From JBECKR01 sp040235415 (GTDB taxonomy: Bacteria > Acidobacteriota > Polarisedimenticolia > Polarisedimenticolales > Polarisedimenticolaceae), in NCBI GenBank assembly GCA_040235415.1, contig JBECKR010000182.1:1-7111 (forward strand): 7,111 nucleotides of DNA, read 5' to 3'. This document shows positions 1-5,119 of this stretch, one piece after another. A model generated the notes under the pieces. That model made no database searches. It saw only the letters and a program-made list of their open reading frames with translations, and had not been told where the DNA came from. Positions within the stretch are counted from its first letter, which is position 1. The number at the start of each line of letters is the position of its first letter. The translations under genes were made by a program, and so were the position numbers.

Positions 1-1
1 G

Positions 2-514
2 TCCGGGCTCGACGTTCCGATCGTGCTCCTCGACCGTCCCGCCGACAGGGGCGGCGATGCGCTCCTCGCGCCGTCCGCGGCGCTCGGCGGGCTGCTGTGC
101 GAGGGGATCGGGGACGCGATCCAGATCGCGGCGGCAGGCGCGACCGACTCGCGCCGGCTCGCGTTCAACGTCCTGCAGGCGGCGCGGGTGCGGATCACGC
201 GCACCGAGTTCATCTCGTGCCCGTCGTGCGGCCGGACGCTGTTCGACCTCGAGGACACCACGGCGCGCATCAAGCGCCGGACCGCGCACTTGAAGGGGGT
301 CAAGATCGCGATCATGGGCTGCGTCGTGAACGGTCCGGGCGAGATGGCGGACGCCGACTTCGGCTACGTCGGCTGGGGCGAGAACAAGATCGCGCTGTTC
401 GTCGGGCGGACGATGGTCGCGAAGGACGTTCCGGTCGGCGAGGCGGACGAGCGGCTCGTCGAGCTCATCAAGAGTCACGGACGCTGGGTCGACCCGGTCG
501 GCGCCGGAAACTGA
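2..514 (+). CDS. ispG: 4-hydroxy-3-methylbut-2-enyl diphosphate synthase, long (plant/Chlamydia-like) form, 3' part only
   Basis: This is the C-terminal 170 residues of IspG (GcpE), the [4Fe-4S] enzyme of the methylerythritol phosphate pathway that reductively converts the cyclic diphosphate MEcPP to HMBPP in the cytoplasm. The cluster ligands are visible: CPSCGRT (C73 and C76 of the fragment) and MGCVVNGPGE (C107 and E114). The stretch before them reads LGGLLCEGIGDAIQI, and the segment after the third cysteine continues EMADADFGYVGWGENKI and ends HGRWVDP. From memory these match the plant, Chlamydia and Bacteroidetes long-type enzymes, which carry an extra central domain, better than the short E. 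coli type. The central domain itself lies outside the window. The reading frame is open to the left edge, so the start is missing. The last 40 bp overlap the end of the convergent YCII-like gene. Confidence 0.95.
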   Translation, partial: SGLDVPIVLLDRPADRGGDALLAPSAALGGLLCEGIGDAIQIAAAGATDSRRLAFNVLQAARVRITRTEFISCPSCGRTLFDLEDTTARIKRRTAHLKGVKIAIMGCVVNGPGEMADADFGYVGWGENKIALFVGRTMVAKDVPVGEADERLVELIKSHGRWVDPVGAGN

Positions 515-786
515 GGAATGTCCCCGATTTCGTCCCAGCGCCAGAAGGACCACGCGGCGAGGGCGGTGTCGACGAGCGGGCTCGAGCGCGCGATCGCCTC
601 GGCGTCCCGGAGGTCGGCGGCCTCGTAGAGGTCGAGGAAGCCGTCGCCGCCGGGGAACGCCCCCGCGCCCCGCAGGACGCCGCGGTCGCGGAGGTCGCGG
701 AGGTGCGCGAGGTGGCCGGCGATCGCCTCCGCGGCCGCGTCCGGCGCGGCGGTGATCCGGATCAGCCGCGCCCACAGCGGCGTCAC
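475..786 (-). CDS. YCII-like small protein
   Basis: This encodes a 103-residue protein that resembles the YciI/YCII ferredoxin-like alpha-beta family. The recognisable core is HLAHLRDLRDRGVLRGAGAF (residues 25-44), followed by a DG turn and FLDLYEAADLRDAEAIARSS (49-68), which matches the family pattern of a His-bearing helix, a Gly-rich strand and a helix that ends in a 'SPLV' type segment. H28 is the likely equivalent of the conserved YciI histidine. Biochemical function is not known for most members, so none is assigned. The start is taken as GTG at 786-784 because it overlaps the upstream RNase stop (GTGA) and because the reading frame upstream of it is antisense filler. A weak Shine-Dalgarno-like GAAGG lies just upstream, inside the RNase gene. 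It is almost certainly co-transcribed and translationally coupled with the RNase. The residues past about 90 (FPAPTGSTQRP) are non-conserved and lie opposite the end of ispG. Confidence 0.75.
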   Translation of the reverse strand: MTPLWARLIRITAAPDAAAEAIAGHLAHLRDLRDRGVLRGAGAFPGGDGFLDLYEAADLRDAEAIARSSPLVDTALAAWSFWRWDEIGDIPQFPAPTGSTQRP

Positions 787-2183
787 AGCGCGACCTTCTC
801 GAGGTACGCCGGCCGCTCCACGGACCACCCCAGCCGCTCCCGGATCTCCCCGGCGAGCCCCTCGGAGGCCTCCGGCTCGCCGTGGACGAGGTAGACCTGC
901 CCGGGGCGGTGCCGCGCGGTGCCGAGCCAGCCGAGGATCTCCCCGCGGTCGGCGTGCGCCGAGAGCGTGTCGAGGGTCTCGATCCTCGCGCGCACCGCGA
1001 TCTCGCGGCCGTGCAGCCGGATGCTGCGCGCCCCTTCCTGCAGCGCGCGGCCGCGGGTGCCGATCGCCTGGTACCCCACGAACAGGATCGTGGTGCGGTG
1101 GTCGCCGAGACGGTACGCCAGGTGGTGCAGGATGCGGCCGCCCTCCGCCATTCCGGAGGCCGAGATCACGATCGCGGGATACTGCAGGTTGTTGAGCGCC
1201 TTCGAGTCCTCGACGCGGCTGTCGAGGAACACGCCGTTCAGGCCGAGCGGATCGTGGCCGTTCGCGACGCGCGCGCGCATCTCGAGGTCGTGCGCCTCGG
1301 GATGCTCCATGAAGATCCGGATGGCGTGGATCGCCATCGGGCTGTCGACGTGGATCGGGACGTCGGTCGGCAGCCGGTCCTCGAACTGCAGCTCGCGCAG
1401 GAGGTACAGCAGCTCCTGGGTGCGGCCGACCGCGAACGCCGGGATCAGGAGCGTCCCGCCCGATCGCACCGTGCGGCGCACCAGCGACACGAGGGCGTCC
1501 TTGGGGTCGTCCGTCGGGTGGTCGCGGTTGCCGTAGGTGCTCTCGAGGACCAGGACGTCGCACTCCGGCATCGGCGTCGGCTCGGGGATGATCGGCTGGT
1601 TCGGCCGTCCGAGATCGCCCGAGAACAGGATCGTGCGGCTTCCGCCGGCGACGCCGTCGCCGCTGAGCCGAACCTCGACGAACGCCGCGCCGAGGATGTG
1701 TCCCGCGGGGAACAGCCGGATCTCGATCCCGTCGTGGACCTCGATCGTCTTGTCGAACGGCAGCGGCCGGAGGCAGCCGAGCGCGTCGCGGGCTTCTTCC
1801 TCGGTGTACAGCGGCAGCGCCGGCCGGTGCTTCGAGTACCCCTTCCAGTTCGCGAAGCGCGCGTCCTCTTCCATGATGTGGCCGGAGTCCGGAAGCAGGA
1901 TGGCGCACAGGTCGCAGGTCGCGGGCGTGCCGAGCACGCGCCCCCCGAAGCCGTTCTTGACGAGCAGCGGGAGGTAGCCGGAGTGATCGAGGTGGGCGTG
2001 CGTCAGCACGACGAGATCGACGTCGTCCGCGGCGACCGGCAGCGGGCTCCAGTTCCGCAGCCGGAGGTCCTTGAGTCCCTGGAACAGCCCGCAGTCGACC
2101 AGGAGCCGGAAGCCGTTGTGCTCGACCAGGAACTTCGACCCGGTGACGGTCCCGGTGGCCCCGAGGAACGACAGCGTCGCCAT
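783..2183 (-). CDS. beta-CASP metallo-beta-lactamase ribonuclease (CPSF73-like)
   Basis: This encodes a 466-residue two-domain RNase of the beta-CASP family, the bacterial relatives of the mRNA 3'-end nuclease CPSF73. The N-terminal metallo-beta-lactamase domain has the zinc motif THAHLDHSG (H62, H64, D66, H67), then AGHILGA (H162) and SGDLGR (D190). The inserted beta-CASP domain starts at LESTYGNR (E214), continues through HVDSPMA (278-284), SASGMAEGG (341-349) and TLSAHAD (H410), and the last metal-ligand histidine is in YLVHGEPE (H434). All expected catalytic residues are present, so an active endo- or exonuclease on RNA is likely; the cytoplasm is its expected place. Start choice: ATG 2183 gives the family's usual opening, MATLSFLGATGTVTGS. 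The frame is open upstream to 2432, but those residues are not family-like. No Shine-Dalgarno sequence precedes the ATG, and an extended -10-like box lies only 8 nt upstream, suggesting a leaderless or nearly leaderless mRNA. The stop overlaps the next gene's GTG. Confidence 0.95.
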   Translation of the reverse strand: MATLSFLGATGTVTGSKFLVEHNGFRLLVDCGLFQGLKDLRLRNWSPLPVAADDVDLVVLTHAHLDHSGYLPLLVKNGFGGRVLGTPATCDLCAILLPDSGHIMEEDARFANWKGYSKHRPALPLYTEEEARDALGCLRPLPFDKTIEVHDGIEIRLFPAGHILGAAFVEVRLSGDGVAGGSRTILFSGDLGRPNQPIIPEPTPMPECDVLVLESTYGNRDHPTDDPKDALVSLVRRTVRSGGTLLIPAFAVGRTQELLYLLRELQFEDRLPTDVPIHVDSPMAIHAIRIFMEHPEAHDLEMRARVANGHDPLGLNGVFLDSRVEDSKALNNLQYPAIVISASGMAEGGRILHHLAYRLGDHRTTILFVGYQAIGTRGRALQEGARSIRLHGREIAVRARIETLDTLSAHADRGEILGWLGTARHRPGQVYLVHGEPEASEGLAGEIRERLGWSVERPAYLEKVAL

Positions 2184-2191
2184 AGGCGCGC

Positions 2192-2200
2192 ATCGTACCA
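2192..2200 (-). promoter_or_regulatory. Candidate extended -10 promoter of the beta-CASP RNase gene
   Basis: On the minus strand the sequence reads TGG-TACGAT, fitting the TGN-TANNNT extended -10 pattern. The box ends 8 nt before the ATG at 2183, so transcription would begin at or 1-2 nt before the start codon. No convincing -35 box is seen at 17-nt spacing. This is inferred from pattern only. Confidence 0.45.
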
Positions 2201-2266
2201 CGCGGCCGTCGGGACTCCGGGACGCGCGAACGGTCCACGGCGGGCGTGGTAACGCGTCGCGCGCCT

Positions 2267-2275
2267 TGATACGAT
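2267..2275 (+). promoter_or_regulatory. Candidate extended -10 promoter of the selenoprotein-PRODH pair
   Basis: The plus strand reads TGA-TACGAT, the same TACGAT hexamer with a TGN extension as the divergent RNase promoter. A weak -35 candidate, TGGTAA (2247-2252, 3 of 6 matches to TTGACA), lies at 17-nt spacing. The predicted start near 2282 would give a leader of about 37 nt holding a hairpin and the Shine-Dalgarno sequence. Confidence 0.4.
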
Positions 2276-2287
2276 GACGGGCCTGAC

Positions 2288-2306
2288 GGCCGGTCCCGTT
2301 CCGGCC
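2288..2306 (+). other. 5'-leader hairpin directly before the Rdx ribosome binding site
   Basis: There is a perfect 6-bp inverted repeat, GGCCGG (2288-2293) and CCGGCC (2301-2306), around a 7-nt loop TCCCGTT. The Shine-Dalgarno AGGAGG begins at the very next base. The hairpin would not bury the site but sits flush against it. Its role is unknown. No U tract follows, so it is unlikely to be a terminator. Confidence 0.5.
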
Positions 2307-2312
2307 AGGAGG
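2307..2312 (+). promoter_or_regulatory. Strong Shine-Dalgarno for the selenoprotein
   Basis: AGGAGG sits 6 nt before the ATG at 2319. It is the best ribosome binding site in the window, and it precedes a frame that conventional reading closes after only 10 codons. This supports ATG 2319 as a real start and the read-through interpretation. Confidence 0.85.
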
Positions 2313-2318
2313 CGCTTC

Positions 2319-2540
2319 ATGAAGATCCGGATCGAATACTGCAGCGAGTGAAACTACGAGCCCCGGGCCGCCGGTCTGGCGGCCGAGCTCAGGAAGTCCC
2401 TCGGCGTCGAAAGCGAGATGGTGCCGTCCCACGGAGGCGTGTTCGAGGTCAGCATCGACGGCGACACGGTGTTCTCGAAGCGTGAGCTCGGGAGGTTCCC
2501 CGAGCCCGGCGAGGTCGTGGAACGCATCCGCGCGCGCTGA
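2319..2540 (+). CDS. SelW/Rdx-family selenoprotein with in-frame UGA (Sec11)
   Basis: Read with TGA 2349-2351 as selenocysteine, this is a complete 73-residue protein of the Rdx (SelT/SelW/SelH) thioredoxin-like family, small oxidoreductases with a CxxC or CxxU redox motif after the first strand. It opens MKIRIEYCSE-U-NYEPRA, with C8 and U11 forming the CxxU motif. The rest follows the family order: helix RAAGLAAELRKSLGV (16-30), then HGGVFEVSIDG (38-48) and the signature KRELGRFPEPGEV (54-66). Length is typical of bacterial members. Support for Sec: correct position in the motif, a SECIS-like hairpin just downstream, a strong Shine-Dalgarno, and family conservation on both sides of the UGA in one frame. 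The true stop is TGA 2538-2540. Proline dehydrogenase begins 50 nt downstream on the same strand. Exact substrate or partner is unknown; a thiol redox role in the cytoplasm is inferred. The main alternative is a sequencing error or a mutation of a TGC Cys codon. Selenocysteine machinery (selA, selB, selC, selD) is not in the window. Confidence 0.92.
2349..2351 (+). other. UGA selenocysteine codon
   Basis: This TGA is codon 11 of the Rdx gene, exactly where Cys or Sec stands in the family's C-x-x-C/U motif. Since all nine genes in the window stop at TGA, a global reassignment of UGA is ruled out and a context-dependent reading is needed. Confidence 0.88.
2358..2390 (+). promoter_or_regulatory. 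Bacterial SECIS element (predicted)
   Basis: The upper stem is a perfect 7 bp, GGCCGCC (2366-2372) with GGCGGCC (2378-2384), capped by the 5-nt loop GGTCT (2373-2377). A lower 4-bp stem, GAGC (2358-2361) with GCTC (2387-2390), is separated from it by an internal loop. The loop starts 21 nt after the UGA. This fits the known bacterial SECIS design: a hairpin inside the coding region shortly after the UGA, with G early in the apical loop, bound by SelB. The E. coli fdhF element, as I recall it, has GGUCU at the same place. Gly19 is GGT although this genome strongly prefers G or C in third position, consistent with the loop U being kept for RNA reasons. Confidence 0.85.
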
Positions 2541-2564
2541 ACCGCCGCGTCCCCGAGCCCGCAG

Positions 2565-2577
2565 GGCCGTCCCGGCC
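2565..2577 (+). other. Small hairpin directly before the PRODH ribosome binding site
   Basis: GGCCG (2565-2569) and CGGCC (2573-2577) form a 5-bp stem around the 3-nt loop TCC. The Shine-Dalgarno GGAGAG (2578-2583) starts at the next base, 7 nt before ATG 2591. The arrangement echoes the leader hairpin of the preceding selenoprotein gene. Chance formation in this GC-rich sequence is quite possible. Confidence 0.3.
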
Positions 2578-2590
2578 GGAGAGCCCCGTC

Positions 2591-3502
2591 ATGAGCGTCG
2601 TGGATCGCCTGATCAGCCTGTCCCTGCCCGCGGTTCCGAAGCCGATCGTCGGCTTCTTCTCCCGCAAGTACATCGCGGGCGAGACGGTCGACGACGCGTT
2701 CCGCGCGGTGCGCACGCTCGGCGACGACGGCGCGATGGCGACCATCGACATCCTCGGCGAGTTCATCTCGACTCCGGATGAAGCGCGGACCAACGCCGCG
2801 GCGTACCGCGACCTCGTGCGGCGGATCGCCGACGAGCGCGTCCCCGGCGCGAACGTCTCGGTCAAGCTGACCGCGCTCGGGCTCCTGCTCGACCGCGCGC
2901 TGTGCGAGGAGAACCTCCGCGCGATCGTGGCGGACGCCGCCGCCGCCGGGAACTTCGTGCGGATCGACATGGAGGACTCCCCCTGCACGACGGCCACGCT
3001 CGAGATCTACCGGACGCTGCGTCGCGAGTTCCCGGGGCGGGTCGGGGTCGTGGTGCAGTCGCGGCTGCGCCGCACGATGGCCGACGTCGTCGCGCTGCTC
3101 GACGAGCCGGCGAACTTCCGGCTGTGCAAGGGGATCTATCTCGAGCCGCGCGACGTCGCCTGGGTCGACCGCGAGATCATCCGCCGCAGCTTCACCGACC
3201 TGCTCGACGTCATGCTGCGTCACGGCGCCTACGTCGGCATCGCGACGCACGACGAGCTCCTGGTGTACGAGGCGATGGAGCTGCTGCGGCGGCACGGCGT
3301 CGCCCGCGAGCGCTACGAGTTCCAGATGCTGCTCGGCGTCGACGAGCAGCTCCGCAGGATCATCCTGCGGGAGGGCCATCGCGTTCGCGTCTATGTCCCG
3401 TTCGGCGAGAAGTGGTACCCGTACTCGGTGCGACGGCTGCGCGAGAACCCGCAGATCGCCGGCCACGCCTTCCGCGCGATGTTCGGCGTGCACGGCGGCT
3501 GA
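2591..3502 (+). CDS. Proline dehydrogenase, monofunctional (PutB-type)
   Basis: This encodes a 303-residue FAD-dependent proline dehydrogenase that oxidises L-proline to delta-1-pyrroline-5-carboxylate and passes electrons to membrane quinone. It has the full (beta-alpha)8 PRODH core: VKLTALG (91-97), RIDMED (124-129), VQSRLRRT (155-162), RLCKGIYLEP (177-186), GIATHD (216-221), EFQMLLGV (243-250) and FGEKWYPYSVRRLREN (271-286). The arginine pair R281/R282 in the last motif is the family's proline carboxylate-binding site, and K92 in the VKLT motif is also conserved. Its length fits stand-alone bacterial PRODH rather than the large bifunctional PutA; no P5C dehydrogenase is in the window. ATG 2591 has GGAGAG 7 nt upstream. 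It probably shares a transcript with the selenoprotein 50 nt upstream. The stop lies 4 nt from the stop of the convergent DUF2231 gene. Confidence 0.95.
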   Translation: MSVVDRLISLSLPAVPKPIVGFFSRKYIAGETVDDAFRAVRTLGDDGAMATIDILGEFISTPDEARTNAAAYRDLVRRIADERVPGANVSVKLTALGLLLDRALCEENLRAIVADAAAAGNFVRIDMEDSPCTTATLEIYRTLRREFPGRVGVVVQSRLRRTMADVVALLDEPANFRLCKGIYLEPRDVAWVDREIIRRSFTDLLDVMLRHGAYVGIATHDELLVYEAMELLRRHGVARERYEFQMLLGVDEQLRRIILREGHRVRVYVPFGEKWYPYSVRRLRENPQIAGHAFRAMFGVHGG

Positions 3503-3516
3503 AGCGTCAGCCGACG
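3493..3516. terminator. Hairpin shared by two convergent stop codons; possible bidirectional terminator
   Basis: CGGCTGA (3496-3502) and TCAGCCG (3507-3513) form a perfect 7-bp stem with the 4-nt loop AGCG. Two further pairs (3493-3494 with 3515-3516) follow after one mismatch. The PRODH stop is one half of the stem and the DUF2231 stop the other. Three of the pairs are automatic, since two convergent TGA stops are always complementary; the remainder is not. No U tract follows on either strand, so terminator function is uncertain. Confidence 0.45.
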
Positions 3517-3929
3517 CCGAGCCCGTGGAGGTAGACGAGCTCGCCCCCGAGGAACGCCGCGGCCGCGGTCAGGCCGACGCCGAACAGCAGCCACGCCGCG
3601 TAGAACGGGCGGAGCTCCTCCCGCACCCGGCCGCGGTCCCAGGCCTTCCACAGCAGCGCGATCAGGAACGTCGCGAGCAGCACGAGCGCGACGCGCTCGT
3701 GCGCTTCCAGCGTCGCGACCGCGGCCGGCGGCGGCGACAGCGTGTTCTCCGCGAGGTAGCCCGCGACGATCGTGGGCAGCAGCGCCCCGGTGCCGACCAG
3801 CGTGAGCGCGCCGCCGAAACGCTCGGCCGCCTCCCGCCGCGCCAGGATCCCGATCGCCTCGGTCGCCCCGCCCACGATGAGGAACGCGACCGCGAAGTGC
3901 ACGAGCGCCGGATGGAACAGGTGCAGCAC
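3507..3929 (-). CDS. DUF2231 four-helix membrane protein
   Basis: This encodes an inner-membrane protein of about 140 residues in the DUF2231 family, whose function is unknown to me. Four hydrophobic segments are visible at about 8-29, 40-62, 77-95 and 109-130. The opening LFHPALVHFAVAF with H6 and H11, and the ending FLGGELVYLHGLGVG with H135, are the family's hallmarks; another His (H77) heads the third helix. Conserved membrane histidines of this kind could bind heme or metal, but that is speculation. The start is uncertain: GTG 3929 gives the best N-terminus and lies 14 nt after the dnaJ stop, with only a weak GCGGA-like ribosome site. A start overlapping the dnaJ stop (CTGA at 3947-3944) would add six residues. 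Translation directly behind dnaJ implies one operon. Confidence 0.82.
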   Translation of the reverse strand: MLHLFHPALVHFAVAFLIVGGATEAIGILARREAAERFGGALTLVGTGALLPTIVAGYLAENTLSPPPAAVATLEAHERVALVLLATFLIALLWKAWDRGRVREELRPFYAAWLLFGVGLTAAAAFLGGELVYLHGLGVG

Positions 3930-3943
3930 GTCGCGCGATCCGC

Positions 3944-5038
3944 TCAGCCCGACGCCGCGGTCGGGTTGAGCCGCTCGAACTCCTCGAGCAGCTCGCGCGA
4001 GCGGCGGTCGAGCTTGCCCGGCGGCTGGATCTGGATCACGGCGTACAGGTCTCCGGCCGCGCGCCCGCCGGCCGCCGGGACGCCCTTGCCGCGCAGCCGG
4101 AAGCGGCGGCCGCTGGGCGTACCCTCGGGGAGTTGGATCGTGGCGTGGCCGTCGAGCGTCGGCACCTCGACCTTGCCCCCGAGCGCCGCGCGAGCGAGCG
4201 AGACGTGCACGTCGCAGTGCAGGTCGCGGCCCTCGCGCCGGAAGGTCGGGTGCGGCTCGACCCGGATCTTGAGGAACGCGTCCCCGGGCCGGCCGCCGCG
4301 GGTGCCGGCGTTGCCCTTGCCGCCCACGCGGACGGTGTCGCCGTCGTCGATCCCGGGCGGGATCCGTACGCGGACCCGCTCCTCGGTGCCGCGACGCCCG
4401 GTTCCGCCGCACGGGTCGCACGGCGGCCCGGGCAGGCGGCCGCTCCCGCCGCAGCGGTTGCAGGTCACCGCGAGCTGCACGTTGCCCCGATGGCGCGCGA
4501 GCCGGCCGGTCCCGTGGCAGGTCGGGCAGGTCGTCGGCTGCCCTCCCGGCGCGACCCCCGATCCGCCGCAGACCGAGCACGCCGCCTGTCGCGGCACGGC
4601 GATGTCGAGCGTCGTGCCGCGGATCGCGTCGGCGAACGGCACCGCGATCTCGAACTGGATGTCCTCGCCGCGCCGCGGTCCCGTGCCGGCCCCGCGGGGC
4701 GACCCGCGGCCGCCCATCCCGAACATCGCGAACAGGTCGGAGAGGTCCCCCATCCCGAAGTCGAAGTTGCGCGGATCGAAGCCGCCGCCCGCGAACGGGT
4801 TGAACTCGGGTCCGAACGCGTCGTGGCCGCGGCGGTCGTACTGCGCGCGCTTGTCCGCATCGGACAGCACCGCGAACGCCTCGGCGACCTCCTTGAACTT
4901 CTCCTCCGCGCCCTTGTCGCCGGCGTTGACGTCCGGGTGGTACTTCCGCGCGAGCCGCCGGTAGGCGGCCTTGATCTCCTTGTCCGAGGCGTCGCGGGCG
5001 ACGCCGAGGATCTCGTAGTAGTCCTTCTTCGTGGCCAT
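3944..5038 (-). CDS. dnaJ: Chaperone protein DnaJ (class I Hsp40)
   Basis: This encodes a 364-residue cytoplasmic co-chaperone that delivers unfolded clients to DnaK and stimulates its ATPase. The J domain is at 5-70 with the essential HPD at 34-36. A Gly/Phe-rich linker (about 74-120) contains the DLSDLF segment. The zinc region carries all four CxxCxGxG repeats: CSVCGGSG (C154, C157), CPTCHGTG (C171, C174), CNRCGGSG (C193, C196) and CDPCGGTG (C207, C210). The C-terminal substrate-binding domains follow (about 220-340), including GDAFLKIRVEPHPTFRREG. The full zinc region separates it from CbpA-like class II proteins. It is slightly shorter than the E. coli protein, mostly at the C-terminus. 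ATG 5038 has AGGAA 8 nt upstream and a promoter candidate behind it. dnaK and grpE are not adjacent. Its partner in the operon is the DUF2231 membrane gene. Confidence 0.96.
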   Translation of the reverse strand: MATKKDYYEILGVARDASDKEIKAAYRRLARKYHPDVNAGDKGAEEKFKEVAEAFAVLSDADKRAQYDRRGHDAFGPEFNPFAGGGFDPRNFDFGMGDLSDLFAMFGMGGRGSPRGAGTGPRRGEDIQFEIAVPFADAIRGTTLDIAVPRQAACSVCGGSGVAPGGQPTTCPTCHGTGRLARHRGNVQLAVTCNRCGGSGRLPGPPCDPCGGTGRRGTEERVRVRIPPGIDDGDTVRVGGKGNAGTRGGRPGDAFLKIRVEPHPTFRREGRDLHCDVHVSLARAALGGKVEVPTLDGHATIQLPEGTPSGRRFRLRGKGVPAAGGRAAGDLYAVIQIQPPGKLDRRSRELLEEFERLNPTAASG

Positions 5039-5063
5039 GCTCGCGATTCCTGCGCCGCGACGC

Positions 5064-5091
5064 AGTTAAGACCCTCCGCGGTTCGCGTCAA
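5064..5091 (-). promoter_or_regulatory. Candidate promoter of dnaJ
   Basis: On the minus strand TTGACG (5091-5086) matches the -35 consensus at 5 of 6 positions. After 16 nt comes TTAACT (5069-5064), a poor -10 match at 3 of 6. I see no CIRCE inverted repeat and no clear heat-shock sigma consensus, so heat-shock control is not supported by the sequence. Confidence 0.4.
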
Positions 5092-5119
5092 GAGACGGGC
5101 CGTGCGGCGGCCCGGAGGA

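Noticed and set aside
882..2252. 456-codon plus-strand open frame
   Set aside because: It is antisense to the beta-CASP RNase, whose motifs are complete. The translation is Arg/Ala/Val/Asp-rich with no recognisable domain, as expected for a GC-rich shadow frame.
2184..2432. N-terminal extension of the beta-CASP RNase by up to 83 residues
   Set aside because: The family starts at MATLSFLGATGTVTGS. The extension would run antisense across the divergent promoter region and into the selenoprotein gene.
2319..2540. Rdx gene as a pseudogene with a premature stop
   Set aside because: No frameshift is seen, both halves keep family motifs, the TGA sits precisely at the redox residue, and a SECIS-like hairpin follows. 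A random nonsense mutation would not explain all of these.
2354..3493. 379-codon minus-strand open frame
   Set aside because: It is antisense to proline dehydrogenase and part of the selenoprotein, with low-complexity composition and no motif. The plus-strand genes explain this stretch.
3393..4964. 523-codon plus-strand open frame
   Set aside because: It is antisense to dnaJ and DUF2231, rich in Arg, Ser and Pro, and without domain signal. The minus-strand genes are unambiguous.
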